Of a stretch of DNA of 64,000 bases, positions 16,774-27,248 are shown one piece after another. The stretch is from contig NZ_JAUSVF010000004.1 of the NCBI RefSeq assembly GCF_030814475.1, positions 97,487 to 161,486 of the forward strand, written 5' to 3'. Position 1 is the first letter of the stretch, and the number at the start of each line of letters is the position of its first letter. Origin of the DNA: Pararhizobium capsulatum DSM 1112 (GTDB taxonomy: Bacteria > Pseudomonadota > Alphaproteobacteria > Rhizobiales > Rhizobiaceae). Both the position numbers and the translations under genes were made by a program. A model generated the notes under the pieces. That model worked only from the letters and a program-made list of their open reading frames with translations. It ran no database searches and had not been told where the DNA came from.

Positions 16774-17023
16774 GGCGACGTATCACATTTCAAGCGCGGT
16801 CGTTGCGACGCTGCCTGCAAGGACGGGCGACGTTCTTGCAGAGATCGCCAAGATGGAAAATGTCGAAATCCATGCTCACGCAAACGGGAAGATCATCATC
16901 GTCATTGAGGGAACGAGCACCGGGGTGATGGGGCAGTGCCTGACGGCCATTTCACTTCTTGAGGGAGTGATCGCCGCGAACATGGTTTTCGAACATGTCG
17001 AAACGGAGAGCGCAGACAGATGA
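16766..17023 (+). CDS. napD: NapA maturation chaperone NapD
   Basis: 85 residues with the NapD fold: [22 protein letters not shown] at the N-terminus and [16 protein letters not shown] in the middle. NapD binds the Tat signal peptide of NapA and holds export until the cofactor is inserted. It overlaps napF by 8 bases and napA by 4 (ATGA), indicating coupled translation with its partner. Confidence 0.95.
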   Translation: MSEATYHISSAVVATLPARTGDVLAEIAKMENVEIHAHANGKIIIVIEGTSTGVMGQCLTAISLLEGVIAANMVFEHVETESADR

Positions 17024-19527
17024 CCGAAGCACTGACGCGACGCCAGGTTTTGAAAGCACATGCCGCTGGCATCGCCGCGGCTACGGCTGGCATTTCACTT
17101 CCCGCCGCAGCCCAGCCAGTTCCCGGCGGGGTAGGGGCGCTGGAGATCAAATGGTCTAAGGCTCCCTGTCGCTTCTGTGGCACCGGGTGCGGCGTGATGG
17201 TCGGCGTCAAGCAAGGTCAGGTCGTAGCAACCCACGGCGACATGCAGGCGGAGGTCAACCGCGGCCTGAACTGCATCAAGGGCTATTTCCTTTCCAAGAT
17301 CATGTACGGCGAGGACCGGTTGAAGACACCGCTGCTTCGCAAACGCAACGGCGTCTACGCCAAGGATGGCGAATTCGAACCCGTCGGCTGGGACGAAGCC
17401 TTCGACGCGATGGCGCAGCAGTGCAAGAAAGTGCTGAAGGAGAAAGGGCCAACAGCCGTCGGCATGTTCGGCTCCGGCCAGTGGACGATCTTCGAGGGCT
17501 ATGCAGCAACCAAGCTGATGCGGGCCGGATTCCGATCGAACAATCTCGATCCAAACGCCCGCCACTGCATGGCGTCGGCTGCCGTCGCTTTCATGCGGAC
17601 CTTCGGCATGGACGAGCCGATGGGCTGCTACGACGATTTCGAGAACGCGGATGCCTTCGTGCTCTGGGGATCGAACATGGCCGAGATGCACCCGATCCTT
17701 TGGACGCGGGTTGCCGATCGCCGACTTGGCCACGACCATGTTCGCGTCGCGGTCCTGTCAACCTTTACTCACCGTAGTATGGACCTGGCCGACGTTCCGA
17801 TCATCTTCAAGCCGGGAACCGATCTTGCAATCCTCAACTACATCGCCAACCACATCATCCAGACCGATCGCGTCAATACGGCGTTCGTAGAGAAGCACAC
17901 CAAGTTTGCCCGTGGCGTGACCGACATTGGATACGGACTGCGGCCTGACGATCCGAAAGAAGTGAACGCCGCCAATTCGGCCGATCCGGGTAAGACAGAG
18001 CCGATGGATTTCGCGGCTTTCAAGGAGTTTGTCGCTGAATACACACTGGAGAAGACGGCCGAGTTGACGGGGGTCGAGCCGGAGTTTCTGGAACAACTGG
18101 CAGAGCTCTACGCCGACCCGAAGACCAAGGTAATGTCGCTCTGGACAATGGGGTTCAACCAGCATGTCCGCGGCGTCTGGGCAAACCAGATGGTCTACAA
18201 CATTCACTTGCTGACGGGGAAGATATCCGAACCCGGCAACAGTCCTTTCTCGCTGACGGGCCAGCCCTCGGCCTGCGGCACGGCGCGGGAGGTCGGAACG
18301 TTCGCCCACCGTCTGCCGGCAGACATGGTTGTAACCAATCCCGAGCATCGCAAGCATGCGGAGGAAATCTGGCGCATTCCCCACGGCATCATTCCCGAGA
18401 AGCCGGGATACCATGCCGTTCAGCAGGACCGGATGCTGAAGGACGGCAAGCTCAATTTCTATTGGGTACAGTGTAACAACAACGTCCAGGCAGCACCCAA
18501 CACCAGCAACGAGACCTATCAGGGCTATCGTAATCCTGAGAACTTCATCGTCGTCTCCGACGCCTATCCGACAATCACCGCGATGAGTGCTGATCTCATT
18601 CTGCCAGCCGCCATGTGGGTGGAAAAAGAAGGCGCTTACGGCAACGCAGAACGCAGGACCCACGTCTGGCATCAGCTCGTCCAAGCGTCTGGTGATGCAC
18701 GTTCTGATCTCTGGCAGATGATGGAGTTCTCGAAGCGCTTCACCACGGAAGACGTCTGGCCGGCGGAGATGCTCGACGCCAATCCGACCTATCGGGGCAA
18801 GACCCTTTTCGACGTGCTGTTCCGCAACGGCGAGGTCGATCGGTACCCGCTCAGCGAGATCAACGGCGAATACGACAACAACGAGTCGAAGGACTTCGGC
18901 TTCTACGTCCAGAAAGGCCTGTTCGAGGAGTACGCATCGTTCGGGCGGGGCCACGGCCACGATCTTGCGCCCTATGACGCCTACCACGAAGTGCGTGGGC
19001 TGCGCTGGCCGGTCGTGGATGGGCAGGAAACGAAGTGGCGGTATCGGGAGGGGTACGATCCCTACGTGAAGCCGGGAGAGGGCGTGAATTTCTACGGTCA
19101 GAAGGATGGTAGGGCGGTTATCCTGGCCGTGCCGTACGAGCCACCGGCAGAATCGCCCGATGAGGAGTTCGATTTCTGGCTCGTGACGGGGCGGGTTCTC
19201 GAGCACTGGCATTCCGGATCGATGACGATGCGGGTTCCGGAGCTCTACAAGGCGTTTCCTGGCGCTCGTTGTTTCATGAACGCCGACGATGCCCGGAAAC
19301 GCGGGATCAACCAGGGGGCGGAAGTCCGCATCGTTTCGCGGCGCGGCGAAATGCGCACCCGCATCGACATCCGCGGTCGAAACCGAATGCCCACGGGCGT
19401 CATCTTCATTCCATGGTTCGACGCAAGCCAGCTGATTAACAAGGTAACACTCGACGCCACCGATCCCATCTCCAAACAGACGGATTTCAAAAAATGCGCG
19501 GTCAAGATTCTCCCGGTCGTCGTCTGA
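17020..19527 (+). CDS. napA: Periplasmic nitrate reductase catalytic subunit NapA
   Basis: 835 residues, the usual length. The N-terminus is a Tat signal ([17 protein letters not shown], residues 6-22). The [4Fe-4S] motif [15 protein letters not shown] with a distal Cys in GLNCIKG lies near residues 48-90. The molybdenum ligand is the Cys in [10 protein letters not shown] (around 185). The C-terminal molybdopterin-binding domain ends at [14 protein letters not shown]. It reduces nitrate to nitrite in the periplasm with electrons from NapC through NapB. It needs bis-MGD cofactor, for which moaA is encoded just downstream. Confidence 0.98.
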   Translation: MTEALTRRQVLKAHAAGIAAATAGISLPAAAQPVPGGVGALEIKWSKAPCRFCGTGCGVMVGVKQGQVVATHGDMQAEVNRGLNCIKGYFLSKIMYGEDRLKTPLLRKRNGVYAKDGEFEPVGWDEAFDAMAQQCKKVLKEKGPTAVGMFGSGQWTIFEGYAATKLMRAGFRSNNLDPNARHCMASAAVAFMRTFGMDEPMGCYDDFENADAFVLWGSNMAEMHPILWTRVADRRLGHDHVRVAVLSTFTHRSMDLADVPIIFKPGTDLAILNYIANHIIQTDRVNTAFVEKHTKFARGVTDIGYGLRPDDPKEVNAANSADPGKTEPMDFAAFKEFVAEYTLEKTAELTGVEPEFLEQLAELYADPKTKVMSLWTMGFNQHVRGVWANQMVYNIHLLTGKISEPGNSPFSLTGQPSACGTAREVGTFAHRLPADMVVTNPEHRKHAEEIWRIPHGIIPEKPGYHAVQQDRMLKDGKLNFYWVQCNNNVQAAPNTSNETYQGYRNPENFIVVSDAYPTITAMSADLILPAAMWVEKEGAYGNAERRTHVWHQLVQASGDARSDLWQMMEFSKRFTTEDVWPAEMLDANPTYRGKTLFDVLFRNGEVDRYPLSEINGEYDNNESKDFGFYVQKGLFEEYASFGRGHGHDLAPYDAYHEVRGLRWPVVDGQETKWRYREGYDPYVKPGEGVNFYGQKDGRAVILAVPYEPPAESPDEEFDFWLVTGRVLEHWHSGSMTMRVPELYKAFPGARCFMNADDARKRGINQGAEVRIVSRRGEMRTRIDIRGRNRMPTGVIFIPWFDASQLINKVTLDATDPISKQTDFKKCAVKILPVVV

Positions 19528-19997
19528 TGCGCCCCGAATGGACTGCAATCGCCGGCGGGATTTTCGTCTTCATCGCGACCGCGGCGATCGGCCAGGTGGC
19601 GACGCAGAACGTCCCGCAGCTTCAGGGCCAGACTCAGGCCATGGAATCGGGAGCGGCCACCGTCCTTCCGAAATGGGTGATCGACGACAAGCGCAAGATG
19701 CGCGCCTATCCGGACCAGCCTCCGATCATCCCCCACTCGATCGAGGGCTACGAACTGTCGGTCAACGCCAACCGTTGCCTCACCTGTCACAAGCGCGAAT
19801 TCACACAGGACTCGGGCGCGCCGATGATCAGCGTGACGCACTACATGACGCGCGAGGGACAGATGATCGCGGACGTTTCGCCGCGGCGGTACTTCTGTAC
19901 GGCGTGCCACGTCCCCCAGGCGGACGTCCAGCCGCTGGTTCCCAGCACCTTCAAAGACATGAGCGAACTTGGGTTCAAGCCAGCGGGAAGCGAGTGA
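19527..19997 (+). CDS. napB: Diheme cytochrome c subunit NapB
   Basis: 156 residues with an N-terminal signal/anchor ([19 protein letters not shown]) and two haem-binding motifs, CLTCH (around 87) and CTACH (around 128). It also has the NapB segments [20 protein letters not shown] and [10 protein letters not shown]. It passes electrons to NapA. The start overlaps the napA stop (TGATG); an ATG 11 codons upstream inside napA is in frame but would put charged residues before the signal. Confidence 0.95.
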   Translation: MRPEWTAIAGGIFVFIATAAIGQVATQNVPQLQGQTQAMESGAATVLPKWVIDDKRKMRAYPDQPPIIPHSIEGYELSVNANRCLTCHKREFTQDSGAPMISVTHYMTREGQMIADVSPRRYFCTACHVPQADVQPLVPSTFKDMSELGFKPAGSE

Positions 19998-20001
19998 GAC
20001 C

Positions 20002-20715
20002 ATGATCGCCTGGATCCGGAAAGTCGTGTTGTGGGCATGGAGTATCATGATCACGCCCGCCGTGACACTTGGGCTTGGGTTCCTGACGCTCGGCGGCTTC
20101 ATCGGCGGCGTCATGTTCTGGGGCGCTTTCAACACGGCCCTCGAAGTGACCAATACCGAGAAGTTCTGCACCGGATGCCACGAGATGAAGGCGAACGTCT
20201 ACGAGGAGCTGACGCGCACCATCCACTTCTCGAACCGTTCGGGAGTGCGCGCAAGCTGTCCCGATTGTCATGTGCCGCACCAGTGGACGGACAAGATCGC
20301 CCGCAAGATGCAGGCGTCCAAGGAAGTGTGGGGCAAGCTGTTCGGGACGATCAATACGCGGTCGAAATTTCTCGAGCACCGTCTTGAGCTGGCTCAGCAC
20401 GAATGGGCGCGCATGAAGGCCAACGACAGTCTGGAATGCCGCAACTGCCACTCTTCGGTCGCGATGGATTTGCAGAAGCAGACCCAGAGGGCGGCTGAAA
20501 TCCACACGCGATATCTCCTTTCGGGAAAAGCCACCTGCATCGATTGCCACAAGGGCATAGCCCACGAGCTGCCGAACATGGAAGGCATCGATCCTGGCTG
20601 GAAAATGCCGAAAGAACTCGAGGGAAAAAAGATGGCCGACGGGACTCCGGATGGTAGCACTCCGGTCGAGGATCTTCGACGCGCTTTGGCCGAAGCTCAT
20701 GCCGCGGCTTTCTGA
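20002..20715 (+). CDS. napC: Membrane-anchored tetraheme quinol dehydrogenase NapC
   Basis: 237 residues of the NapC/NirT family: one N-terminal helix ([18 protein letters not shown], around 15-32) and four haem motifs, CTGCH, CPDCH, CRNCH and CIDCH. It oxidises membrane quinol and passes electrons to NapB. The C-terminal tail beyond [12 protein letters not shown] is polar. It is the last gene of napEFDABC; napG and napH are absent, as is usual in rhizobia. Confidence 0.96.
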   Translation: MIAWIRKVVLWAWSIMITPAVTLGLGFLTLGGFIGGVMFWGAFNTALEVTNTEKFCTGCHEMKANVYEELTRTIHFSNRSGVRASCPDCHVPHQWTDKIARKMQASKEVWGKLFGTINTRSKFLEHRLELAQHEWARMKANDSLECRNCHSSVAMDLQKQTQRAAEIHTRYLLSGKATCIDCHKGIAHELPNMEGIDPGWKMPKELEGKKMADGTPDGSTPVEDLRRALAEAHAAAF

Positions 20716-20890
20716 CATTTAGTTAGGCCATTTCCAGTCGGACATTGTGCCGACGTCGCTCATAGTTCCGCTAGCGGGCCAGTTCGGCTGGCTCGGATAG
20801 GCGACATCGCCAGCCGCCTGGCCCCCTTCAAGCCCCTAAAGTTCATGCAGGGCTTCAGCGACAGCGGGAAATGACGTGGTGATGGGTTCA

Positions 20891-21937
20891 CTATCCGCCT
20901 GTCACACTCATGTGCCGGGCCACGGCTGGCCTGCCCGTCCGGTCGATGACGAAGTCATGGCCCTTGGGCTTTCGGAAAATCGCTTCGTCGATCGCCGCTG
21001 AAAGAATTCCATCGTCAGGGCTGGCGCGCAGGGCGGCTCTGAGATCCGCCGCGTCGTTCTGTCCGAGGCACATGTAGAGGGTTCCGGTGCATGTCAGGCG
21101 AACGCGGTTGCAGCTCTCACAGAAATTGTGCGTCATCGGGGTTATGAAGCCAAGGCGGCCGCCCGTCTCCTCGACACGGACGTAGCGGGCAGGGCCTCCT
21201 GTGCGATGTCCGATATCGGTCAGCGTGAAATCCTTTTCGAGATCGGCGCGAAGCCTGGACAAAGGCAGATACCGGTTCGTGCGGTCCTCATCGATTTCCC
21301 CCATGGGCATCGTTTCGATCAGAGTAAGATCCATTCTGCGGCTATGAGCAAAGCGCAGCAGGTCGGGGATTTCGACGTCGTTGAAGTCCTTCAGAGCGAC
21401 CGCGTTCAGCTTGACGTGGATGCCCGCCCTCAAGGCGCAATCGATCCCCTCCATCACCTTCCCAAGATCGCCCCAGCGGGTGATCTTGGTGAACTTGTCC
21501 GGATCGAGGGTGTCGAGTGAAACGTTGATCCGCCGCACGCCGCAGTCATATAGCTCGTCGGCATGGCGGGCGAGTTGCGAGCCGTTTGTCGTTATCGTGA
21601 GTTCGTCCAGCCCGGAACCGATCCTCTTGCCCAGTTGCCGCACCAGTACCATGACATTCTTGCGGACGAGGGGTTCGCCGCCCGTGAGCCTGATCTTGCG
21701 CACACCCTTATCGATGAAGACGGAGCACACACGCTCGAGCTCCTCCAGGGTCAGAAGGTCCTTCCTCGGCAAGAACTGCATGTTTTCAGCCATGCAGTAG
21801 GTGCAGCGGAAATCGCATCTGTCCGTGACGGAAACCCTCAGGTAGCTCACAGCCCTCCCGAAGGGATCGATCATCGGTGCGGCCTGCGAGGCGACCTTGT
21901 CGATGACTTGCTGGTATGGAGGGAAGGCGGCGTTCAT
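20891..21937 (-). CDS. moaA: GTP 3',8-cyclase, molybdenum cofactor biosynthesis
   Basis: 348 residues of the radical SAM family. The SAM cluster motif CDFRCTYC is near residue 37, the [10 protein letters not shown] segment near 82, and the second cluster's Cys pattern [13 protein letters not shown] near 265. The C-terminal GG is needed for activity in MoaA proteins. It performs the first step of molybdopterin synthesis from GTP. ATG 21937 has GGTGAG upstream; an in-frame GTG nine codons earlier lacks a better site. It is convergent with napC, so it is a separate unit that probably supports NapA; other moa genes are not in the window. Confidence 0.96.
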   Translation of the reverse strand: MNAAFPPYQQVIDKVASQAAPMIDPFGRAVSYLRVSVTDRCDFRCTYCMAENMQFLPRKDLLTLEELERVCSVFIDKGVRKIRLTGGEPLVRKNVMVLVRQLGKRIGSGLDELTITTNGSQLARHADELYDCGVRRINVSLDTLDPDKFTKITRWGDLGKVMEGIDCALRAGIHVKLNAVALKDFNDVEIPDLLRFAHSRRMDLTLIETMPMGEIDEDRTNRYLPLSRLRADLEKDFTLTDIGHRTGGPARYVRVEETGGRLGFITPMTHNFCESCNRVRLTCTGTLYMCLGQNDAADLRAALRASPDDGILSAAIDEAIFRKPKGHDFVIDRTGRPAVARHMSVTGG

Positions 21938-22204
21938 ATAAGTCTCACCCGATGCACGGACCACAGAGGCTCAATATGCACCAAACCGATTGTGAATGCT
22001 TCTGTGCTGCCAGCTCTCGCGGGTCCGCTATCTTGTATAACCATCCCGGCCACGTAGTTGCCACCAGGGGAAACGGAAATTATTTCCTCTTCGCGCCCCC
22101 GTTGCGGTCGTTCACCTCACGCGCTTGGCCTTCTGGAAGCCGTCAGTCTGCTACCGAGTGGTCTAGACCGGGACGCGCCAAGAGGAGACGTCACCACTCT
22201 TCAG

Positions 22205-22525
22205 ACCGATGGGCTGGACGGCCGCTATCGGTTGCTGGTCGATGCCATCACAGCCTATGCCGGCTATATGCTCGATCCTGATGGACACGTCAGTAGCTGG
22301 AACTCAGGTGCCAAACGGTTCAAGGGTTACACAGAGGCCGAGATCCTGGGCGAGCACTTCTCGCGCTTCTATACACCTGAGGATCGGCAGGCCGGCATGC
22401 CGCAAGAGGTCCTGGAACTGCGGCGGCCGAAGGCCGATTTGAGGCTGAGGGCTGGCGCGTCCGAAAGGATGGCGCGCCCTTTTGGGCTCACGTTGTGATT
22501 GATGTCATCCGCGATCCAGATCCTT
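22205..22525 (+). pseudogene. PAS-domain sensor kinase relic with frameshift
   Basis: A PAS domain is clear: YRLLVDAITAYAGYMLDPDG, then SSWNSGAKRFKGYTEAEILG and FSRFYTPEDRQAG. The frame is lost near 22416, where one missing base turns the expected ETAAAEGRFEAEGW into a different reading. In the shifted frame the PAS/PAC sequence continues (EGRFEAEGWRVRKDGAPFWA) to about 22525 and then stops abruptly. No histidine kinase domain remains. Confidence 0.75.
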
Positions 22526-22640
22526 TCCAGCGACGATTGGGCCGTGATTAGCCAGAAGCACAGCGCTGCGTTTTCCCGCAAGGCCACAAAGCGCGGCGCC
22601 CATCTCGGGATCGCCCGGCATGGAGCAGCCGAGGCCGACG
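22519..22640 (-). pseudogene. Class II aldolase/adducin-family fragment
   Basis: A 40-residue segment on the minus strand (SMPGDPEMGAALCGLAGKRS then AVLLANHGPIVAGKDLD) matches class II aldolase/adducin-type decarboxylases of the OtnC/FucA group, including the metal-ligand His of ANHGP. It lacks both ends. It abuts the PAS relic near 22520, marking a recombination junction. Confidence 0.65.
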
Positions 22641-22852
22641 GCCACCAGCGCGCCACTCTGCCGGAGGCATTGGATGGCGGTGGTGACGGCTGTCGGATGG
22701 CAGGAGCAATCCAAAGGTGTTTGAACTCCCAGACTGTGGAGGCCCCCGTGTGTATTCTCTCAGGGCGATACGAAACTGTGTGCCATCATCAAAATCCGGA
22801 AACCCTCGAATACCGAGGTTCGACCAGCGCAACGGCTGTGCCCTACTGCCGA

Positions 22853-23545
22853 TCAATGACGGTTCGAACCGGCATAGTGGCGGAGGATCGCTGCAGTGTC
22901 AGGGTCGGATGTCTGGAATCCCAGTTCCGCCCGCAGTTCCACCGCATGCAAGTGTTCGAGCATAATATTCTCAGCCTCAGCGACTTTGCCGGATCGCAAC
23001 GCGCGAATGATTTGGACGTGCTCCTCAACAGCGCACTCGGGTGAGTGCAATCGGGCAAAGCGCGCGAGGATCAATGATGAGCGGGATACGACTTCGCGCA
23101 CGAACCGAGTCAGAGCCAGTGATCCCGTCAATTCGGCAAGTAGGATATGGAACTCACCGGCCAGTCGGATCGAGGTCGGACCGTCGCTCTTTAGCGCTCC
23201 TTCTTCTTCTCTGACGTGGGCCTCTAGCCGAGTAGCGTGGATCTCATCAAAACAGGTCACAAGCCGACGGACAACTTCGGTTTCGAGCATGAACCGCAAG
23301 GAGAAAATATCCTTGGCCTCCTCGATTGTCGGCTCTGCTACGCTGGCTCCCTTGTTGGCCTTGAGATCGACGAGACCCTCGGCATTGAGACGGACAAGGG
23401 CCCCACGTACGCTCGTCCTGCTAACCTTGAATTGATCGGCAATCGTATCCTCTGACAATTTCACGCCGGGTTTCAATGCCTGCTCAATTATAGCCTGGCG
23501 AAGCAGCCGATAGACATGATCGGCGCGGCTCGATCGTTCAGACAA
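22853..23545 (-). CDS. GntR-family transcriptional regulator, FCD subfamily
   Basis: About 230 residues. The N-terminal winged helix (LRQAIIEQALKPGVKLSEDT then ADQFKVSRTSVRGALVRLNA) is followed by an all-helical FCD ligand domain with the metal-type histidines in FHILLAELTG and EHVQIIRALRSG. TTG 23545 is chosen because AGGAGG sits directly before it; a TTG five codons upstream would overlap that site. It is divergent from the amino-acid transporter at 23833 and is its likely local regulator. The 287-bp gap contains CATACAATAC and GTATACAATA repeats. Confidence 0.9.
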   Translation of the reverse strand: MSERSSRADHVYRLLRQAIIEQALKPGVKLSEDTIADQFKVSRTSVRGALVRLNAEGLVDLKANKGASVAEPTIEEAKDIFSLRFMLETEVVRRLVTCFDEIHATRLEAHVREEEGALKSDGPTSIRLAGEFHILLAELTGSLALTRFVREVVSRSSLILARFARLHSPECAVEEHVQIIRALRSGKVAEAENIMLEHLHAVELRAELGFQTSDPDTAAILRHYAGSNRH

Positions 23546-23673
23546 GGCAGACCTCCTCAATCGTCGGCGACGACAAAACTCTGATTCAAAATATCTACTT
23601 ACAGGGCGCCTTGTGTGTTCACAATTGATCCCGATTGTCCATCTATCTATGAGATTTTATGCATGCTCAAGTG

Positions 23674-23717
23674 CATACAATACATTTGCGCAAATCTCCT
23701 ATTCATCGTATACAATA
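23674..23717. promoter_or_regulatory. Repeated GTATACAATA-like half-sites between divergent genes
   Basis: CATACAATAC at 23674-23683 and GTATACAATA at 23708-23717 lie in the gap between the GntR gene and the transporter. A GTATAC core is common in operators of GntR/FCD regulators, so these are candidate sites. Confidence 0.35.
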
Positions 23718-23832
23718 ACTGCACACAGTTATCCAGTTCCCCTTCACCGGGGCGTGTGTGATCTGGGAGGAGCGTCTGATCAAATCAGACGACCAGTGAA
23801 ATGGTAATTGCTGCGATTAATGGGAGAGGAAA

Positions 23833-24843
23833 ATGAAACATACAATTCTGCACCTGTGCACGGCTGCTGCGATCGGCCTTGCGGCAACAACGGCGCACGC
23901 TGCAACAACGCTTGATACAGTCCGGGAACGCGGAAAGCTGATCTGCGGCGTGTCGACCAGCACCCCTGGGATTGCCTATCCTGACGACAAGGGACGCATG
24001 CATGGCTTTGACGTTGATATCTGTCGTGCAGTCGCGGCCGCAGTATTTGGCGATGCGGAAAAGGTGGATTTCGTCGTCACCAACATCAACACACGGTTCC
24101 AGGCGGTCCAATCCGGCGAAATCGACATCCTTTCTCGCCAGTCAACGCAGACATTCTCCCGCGAAACTTCCCTCGGCATCGATTTCGGCCCGACCGTCCT
24201 TTACGACGGCCAAGGCCTGATGGTGCCGAAGACGCTGGGTGTAACCAGCGCCAAGGACCTGACGGATGCGGCGATCTGTACATTGCCAGGAACCACGACC
24301 GCGCAGAATCTGACTGATTTTTTCCGCACCATCGGTGGCAAGTTCGAAATGGTGGTGTTTGAAAGCCCGGATGAAAACCGCGCAGCATTTTTCTCAGGCC
24401 GTTGCGAGGCACTTTCCTCCGACCGCTCGGATCTGGCTGCGATCCGCGCCGTTGCCAACAACCCGGATGACTACGTCATTCTGCCGGAAACGATTTCCAA
24501 GGAGCCGTTGGCGCCCGCAGTGCGTCAGAACGATTCCAATTGGCGCGATATCGTTGCCTGGTCTTCCTGGATGCTGATGGCCGCCGAAGAAAAGGGCATT
24601 ACGCAGGCCAATGTCGATGAAATGCTGAAAAGCGAAGATCCCGAAATCCAGCGCATGCTCGGCGTTAACGAGGATCTGGGCAAGATGCTAAACCTCGACA
24701 CCAAATGGGGCTACAACATCATCAAGAGTGTCGGCAACTATGGCGAAGTGTTCGATCGCAGTCTTACCGGTATTGGCTTGACGCGTGGGCCAAACACGCT
24801 CTGGAACGCCGGTGGTTTGCTCTACGCTCCGCCGTTCCGTTAA
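23833..24843 (+). CDS. Polar amino-acid ABC transporter substrate-binding protein (AapJ-like)
   Basis: 336 residues, close to AapJ length. A signal peptide (CTAAAIGLAATTAHAATTL region) precedes the family 3 SBP domain: RERGKLICGVSTSTPGIAY, GFDVDICRAVAAAVFGD, VDFVVTNINTRFQAVQSGEI and GIDFGPTVLYDGQGLMV. The C-terminus (YGEVFDRSLTGIGLTRGPNT) is typical of the general amino-acid binding proteins. GAGAGG precedes the ATG. It is first in a unit with two Aap-type permeases and an amidohydrolase. Confidence 0.93.
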   Translation: MKHTILHLCTAAAIGLAATTAHAATTLDTVRERGKLICGVSTSTPGIAYPDDKGRMHGFDVDICRAVAAAVFGDAEKVDFVVTNINTRFQAVQSGEIDILSRQSTQTFSRETSLGIDFGPTVLYDGQGLMVPKTLGVTSAKDLTDAAICTLPGTTTAQNLTDFFRTIGGKFEMVVFESPDENRAAFFSGRCEALSSDRSDLAAIRAVANNPDDYVILPETISKEPLAPAVRQNDSNWRDIVAWSSWMLMAAEEKGITQANVDEMLKSEDPEIQRMLGVNEDLGKMLNLDTKWGYNIIKSVGNYGEVFDRSLTGIGLTRGPNTLWNAGGLLYAPPFR

Positions 24844-25001
24844 TGTCTAAAGGGGGCCTCATTCCTGTTGGGACGGAGGCCCCGCTGAGGCGACTGATTT
24901 CTGTGCGCGATTTCTGGCGCGCAGCGTCAAACCGAAACGCGCCCGAGCCAATGTCGCGAAATGCGACTCCGGCCCCTGCGCCACCTCCGTAGCGTGCAGT
25001 C

Positions 25002-26150
25002 ATGTCTTTTTTCTATGACACGCGCATTCGTGCGCTCTTTTACCAGTCGGTTGCAATTGTCGCGGTGCTGTTGATTGCATCGATCATGTTCAGTACCGCC
25101 TCGGACAATCTGGCAAAACAGGGAATAGCGACCGGCTTCGACTTTCTATGGCGGCAAGCCGGCTTCGTCATTTCGGAAACCTCGATCGCCTACGGCCCAA
25201 CCGATACGGTTGGCAGGGCCATTTTTGTCGGCATTATCAATACCGTCAAAGTTTCGCTGCTTGCTGCGATCTTCGGAACGATAGTGGGCTTGCTCGTCGG
25301 CATTGGCCGGCTATCGCACAATCCCGTTCTGTCGCGTCTGATGCTGACTTATGTCGAGCTACTGCGCAACGTTCCGCTGCTGCTCTATCTATTTCTCTGG
25401 TACGCGCTCATCATATCGGTATTTCCACCCGTCAAGCAGGCAATCCAGTTTTTTCCCGGTTTCTTTCTGTCCAACAGCGGACTTGCGATGCCATCGGTCG
25501 CGTTCGAATCCGGCTTCGAACCGCTGGCCGTAGCGTCGGTAACAAGCATTGTTGCAGCGATTGCCACAAGAATTTTCCTGCTGCGGCGCCACCGCGAGAC
25601 GGGGCAGGAGCGTCCGATCCTTCTGCTGTCGCTCGTTGCGTTCGCACTACCGCTGATCGCGGTTGCGCTGGTGTCGAACATCACCATCGTATGGGACATT
25701 CCGATGGTCGGAAAGTTCCGGCTGGCGGGCGGCTATCAAATTCGGCCGGAGTTTGTCGCTCTTCTGTTCGGATTGACACTAAGTGTATCGGCTGCCGTCG
25801 CCGAAACCGTTCGCGCCGGCATTCAGGCGGTTGGCAAGGGTCAATGGGAAGCGGCCACAGCGCTCGGGCTTCCCCGTTCCCGCACGATGCGGCTCATCAT
25901 ACTGCCGCAGGCCTTGCGGCTTATCATTCCGCCGCTGACCAATACCTATCTCACCGTATTCAAGAACAGTTCGTTGGCGATCGCTGTCGGCTATCCCGAT
26001 CTTGTGATGGTATCGAACACCGTCATGAACCAGACAGGGCAGGCGATTGAGACTATTGCCATTTTCATGGGCGTCTATCTCTCATTGTCGATCCTGATCG
26101 CTCTGCTAATGAACTGGTACAATGCGCGCGTCGCCCTAAAGGAGCGCTGA
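25002..26150 (+). CDS. Amino-acid ABC transporter permease (AapQ-like)
   Basis: 382 residues with the HEAT-family permease layout: N-terminal helix, GIINTVKVSLLAAIFGTIVG (around 76), YVELLRNVPLLLYLFLWY (around 112), a periplasmic insertion characteristic of AapQ, and the EAA loop AGIQAVGKGQWEAATALGL (around 271). It pairs with the AapM-like permease that follows by 3 bases. No ATPase gene is in the cluster. Confidence 0.93.
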   Translation: MSFFYDTRIRALFYQSVAIVAVLLIASIMFSTASDNLAKQGIATGFDFLWRQAGFVISETSIAYGPTDTVGRAIFVGIINTVKVSLLAAIFGTIVGLLVGIGRLSHNPVLSRLMLTYVELLRNVPLLLYLFLWYALIISVFPPVKQAIQFFPGFFLSNSGLAMPSVAFESGFEPLAVASVTSIVAAIATRIFLLRRHRETGQERPILLLSLVAFALPLIAVALVSNITIVWDIPMVGKFRLAGGYQIRPEFVALLFGLTLSVSAAVAETVRAGIQAVGKGQWEAATALGLPRSRTMRLIILPQALRLIIPPLTNTYLTVFKNSSLAIAVGYPDLVMVSNTVMNQTGQAIETIAIFMGVYLSLSILIALLMNWYNARVALKER

Positions 26151-26153
26151 TCT

Positions 26154-27248
26154 ATGGCCGACATTGACGCTCTTGCGACAGGCTCACAGCTCAATCCTGC
26201 CGAATCCCGCTTTCCGCACAAGCTCTCCGCCTATTTTGGTACGCCCGGAAACGCGCTGATCACGATTGCCAGTCTTGTTGCAATCGCCGCCCTGATCAAG
26301 CTCGCCTTCGCATGGCTGGTTCTGAATGCGGTGTTTGCCGGCACCCCCGCGGATTGCAAGCTTGCCAGCGGTGCATGCTGGCCCTTTCTGCGGGAAAAAC
26401 TGCGTTTCATCCTGTTCGGCTTCTACCCATTCGACCAGCAGTGGCGGCCATTCATGGCCGTTCTGCTGTTTCTTGTCTCCTGCGGCATTTCGATGGTACC
26501 GCGTTTATGGAGCCGCAGCCTTCTTATGGCATGGTTCCTCCTTGTATTGCCGGCACTCTATATTGTGATGGCCGGCGGTTTCTTCGGTCTGACACCCGTG
26601 CCGACGGCGCAATGGGGCGGCTTGCCGCTCTCCTTCATGTTGTCATTCATCGGACTGTCTACCGGCTTGCCTCTCGGTATCGCACTTGCACTCGCAAGAG
26701 CCTCAAGCCTTCCGGTCATCCGAATTCTCGGTGTGAGCATCATTGAGATGGTGCGCGGAGTTCCCCTGATCAGCATACTGTTCATGGCGACCGTCATGCT
26801 GCCGTTGTTCATGCCGGATGGCATGACCATCGATAAACTCCTTCGTGCTCAACTAGCGATCAGCATTTTTGCCGCCGCTTATATCGCAGAAATTGTGCGC
26901 GGCGGCTTGCAGAGTGTGCCGAGAGGTCAAATCGAAGCCGGACAATCGCTCGGTCTGCACTACTGGCAGTCTATGTTCATGATCGTACTGCCTCAGGCGT
27001 TGCGCAAAGTGATTCCGCCGTTGGTGGCCCTGTTCATCGGCTTCTTCCAGGATACCACGCTGGTGACGATCATTGGTCTCCTCGATTTTCTCGATACCAT
27101 GCGCTCCGCGCTCCGCTCGCCGGAATGGCAAGGCATCGCCGTTATTGAAGGCTACTTGTTTGCCGCAGCAGTCTATTTCCTTTTCAGCGCGCTGATGGGC
27201 ATCTACAGCCGCTTTCTCGAACAGCACTTCAGGACGACCCATGAATAA
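26154..27248 (+). CDS. Amino-acid ABC transporter permease (AapM-like)
   Basis: 364 residues. The C-terminal half has PLSFMLSFIGLSTGLPLGIA, IEMVRGVPLISILFMATVML and the EAA loop GGLQSVPRGQIEAGQSLGL. The N-terminal half carries the extra helices seen in AapM. It would form a heterodimer with the AapQ-like protein. The stop overlaps the start of the amidohydrolase gene by 8 bases, so they are cotranslated. Confidence 0.93.
   Translation: MADIDALATGSQLNPAESRFPHKLSAYFGTPGNALITIASLVAIAALIKLAFAWLVLNAVFAGTPADCKLASGACWPFLREKLRFILFGFYPFDQQWRPFMAVLLFLVSCGISMVPRLWSRSLLMAWFLLVLPALYIVMAGGFFGLTPVPTAQWGGLPLSFMLSFIGLSTGLPLGIALALARASSLPVIRILGVSIIEMVRGVPLISILFMATVMLPLFMPDGMTIDKLLRAQLAISIFAAAYIAEIVRGGLQSVPRGQIEAGQSLGLHYWQSMFMIVLPQALRKVIPPLVALFIGFFQDTTLVTIIGLLDFLDTMRSALRSPEWQGIAVIEGYLFAAAVYFLFSALMGIYSRFLEQHFRTTHE

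Noticed and set aside
17758..19548. 596-residue open frame antisense to napA
   Set aside because: It is the shadow of the high-GC napA coding sequence; it has no ribosome site or domain, and napA is unquestionable.
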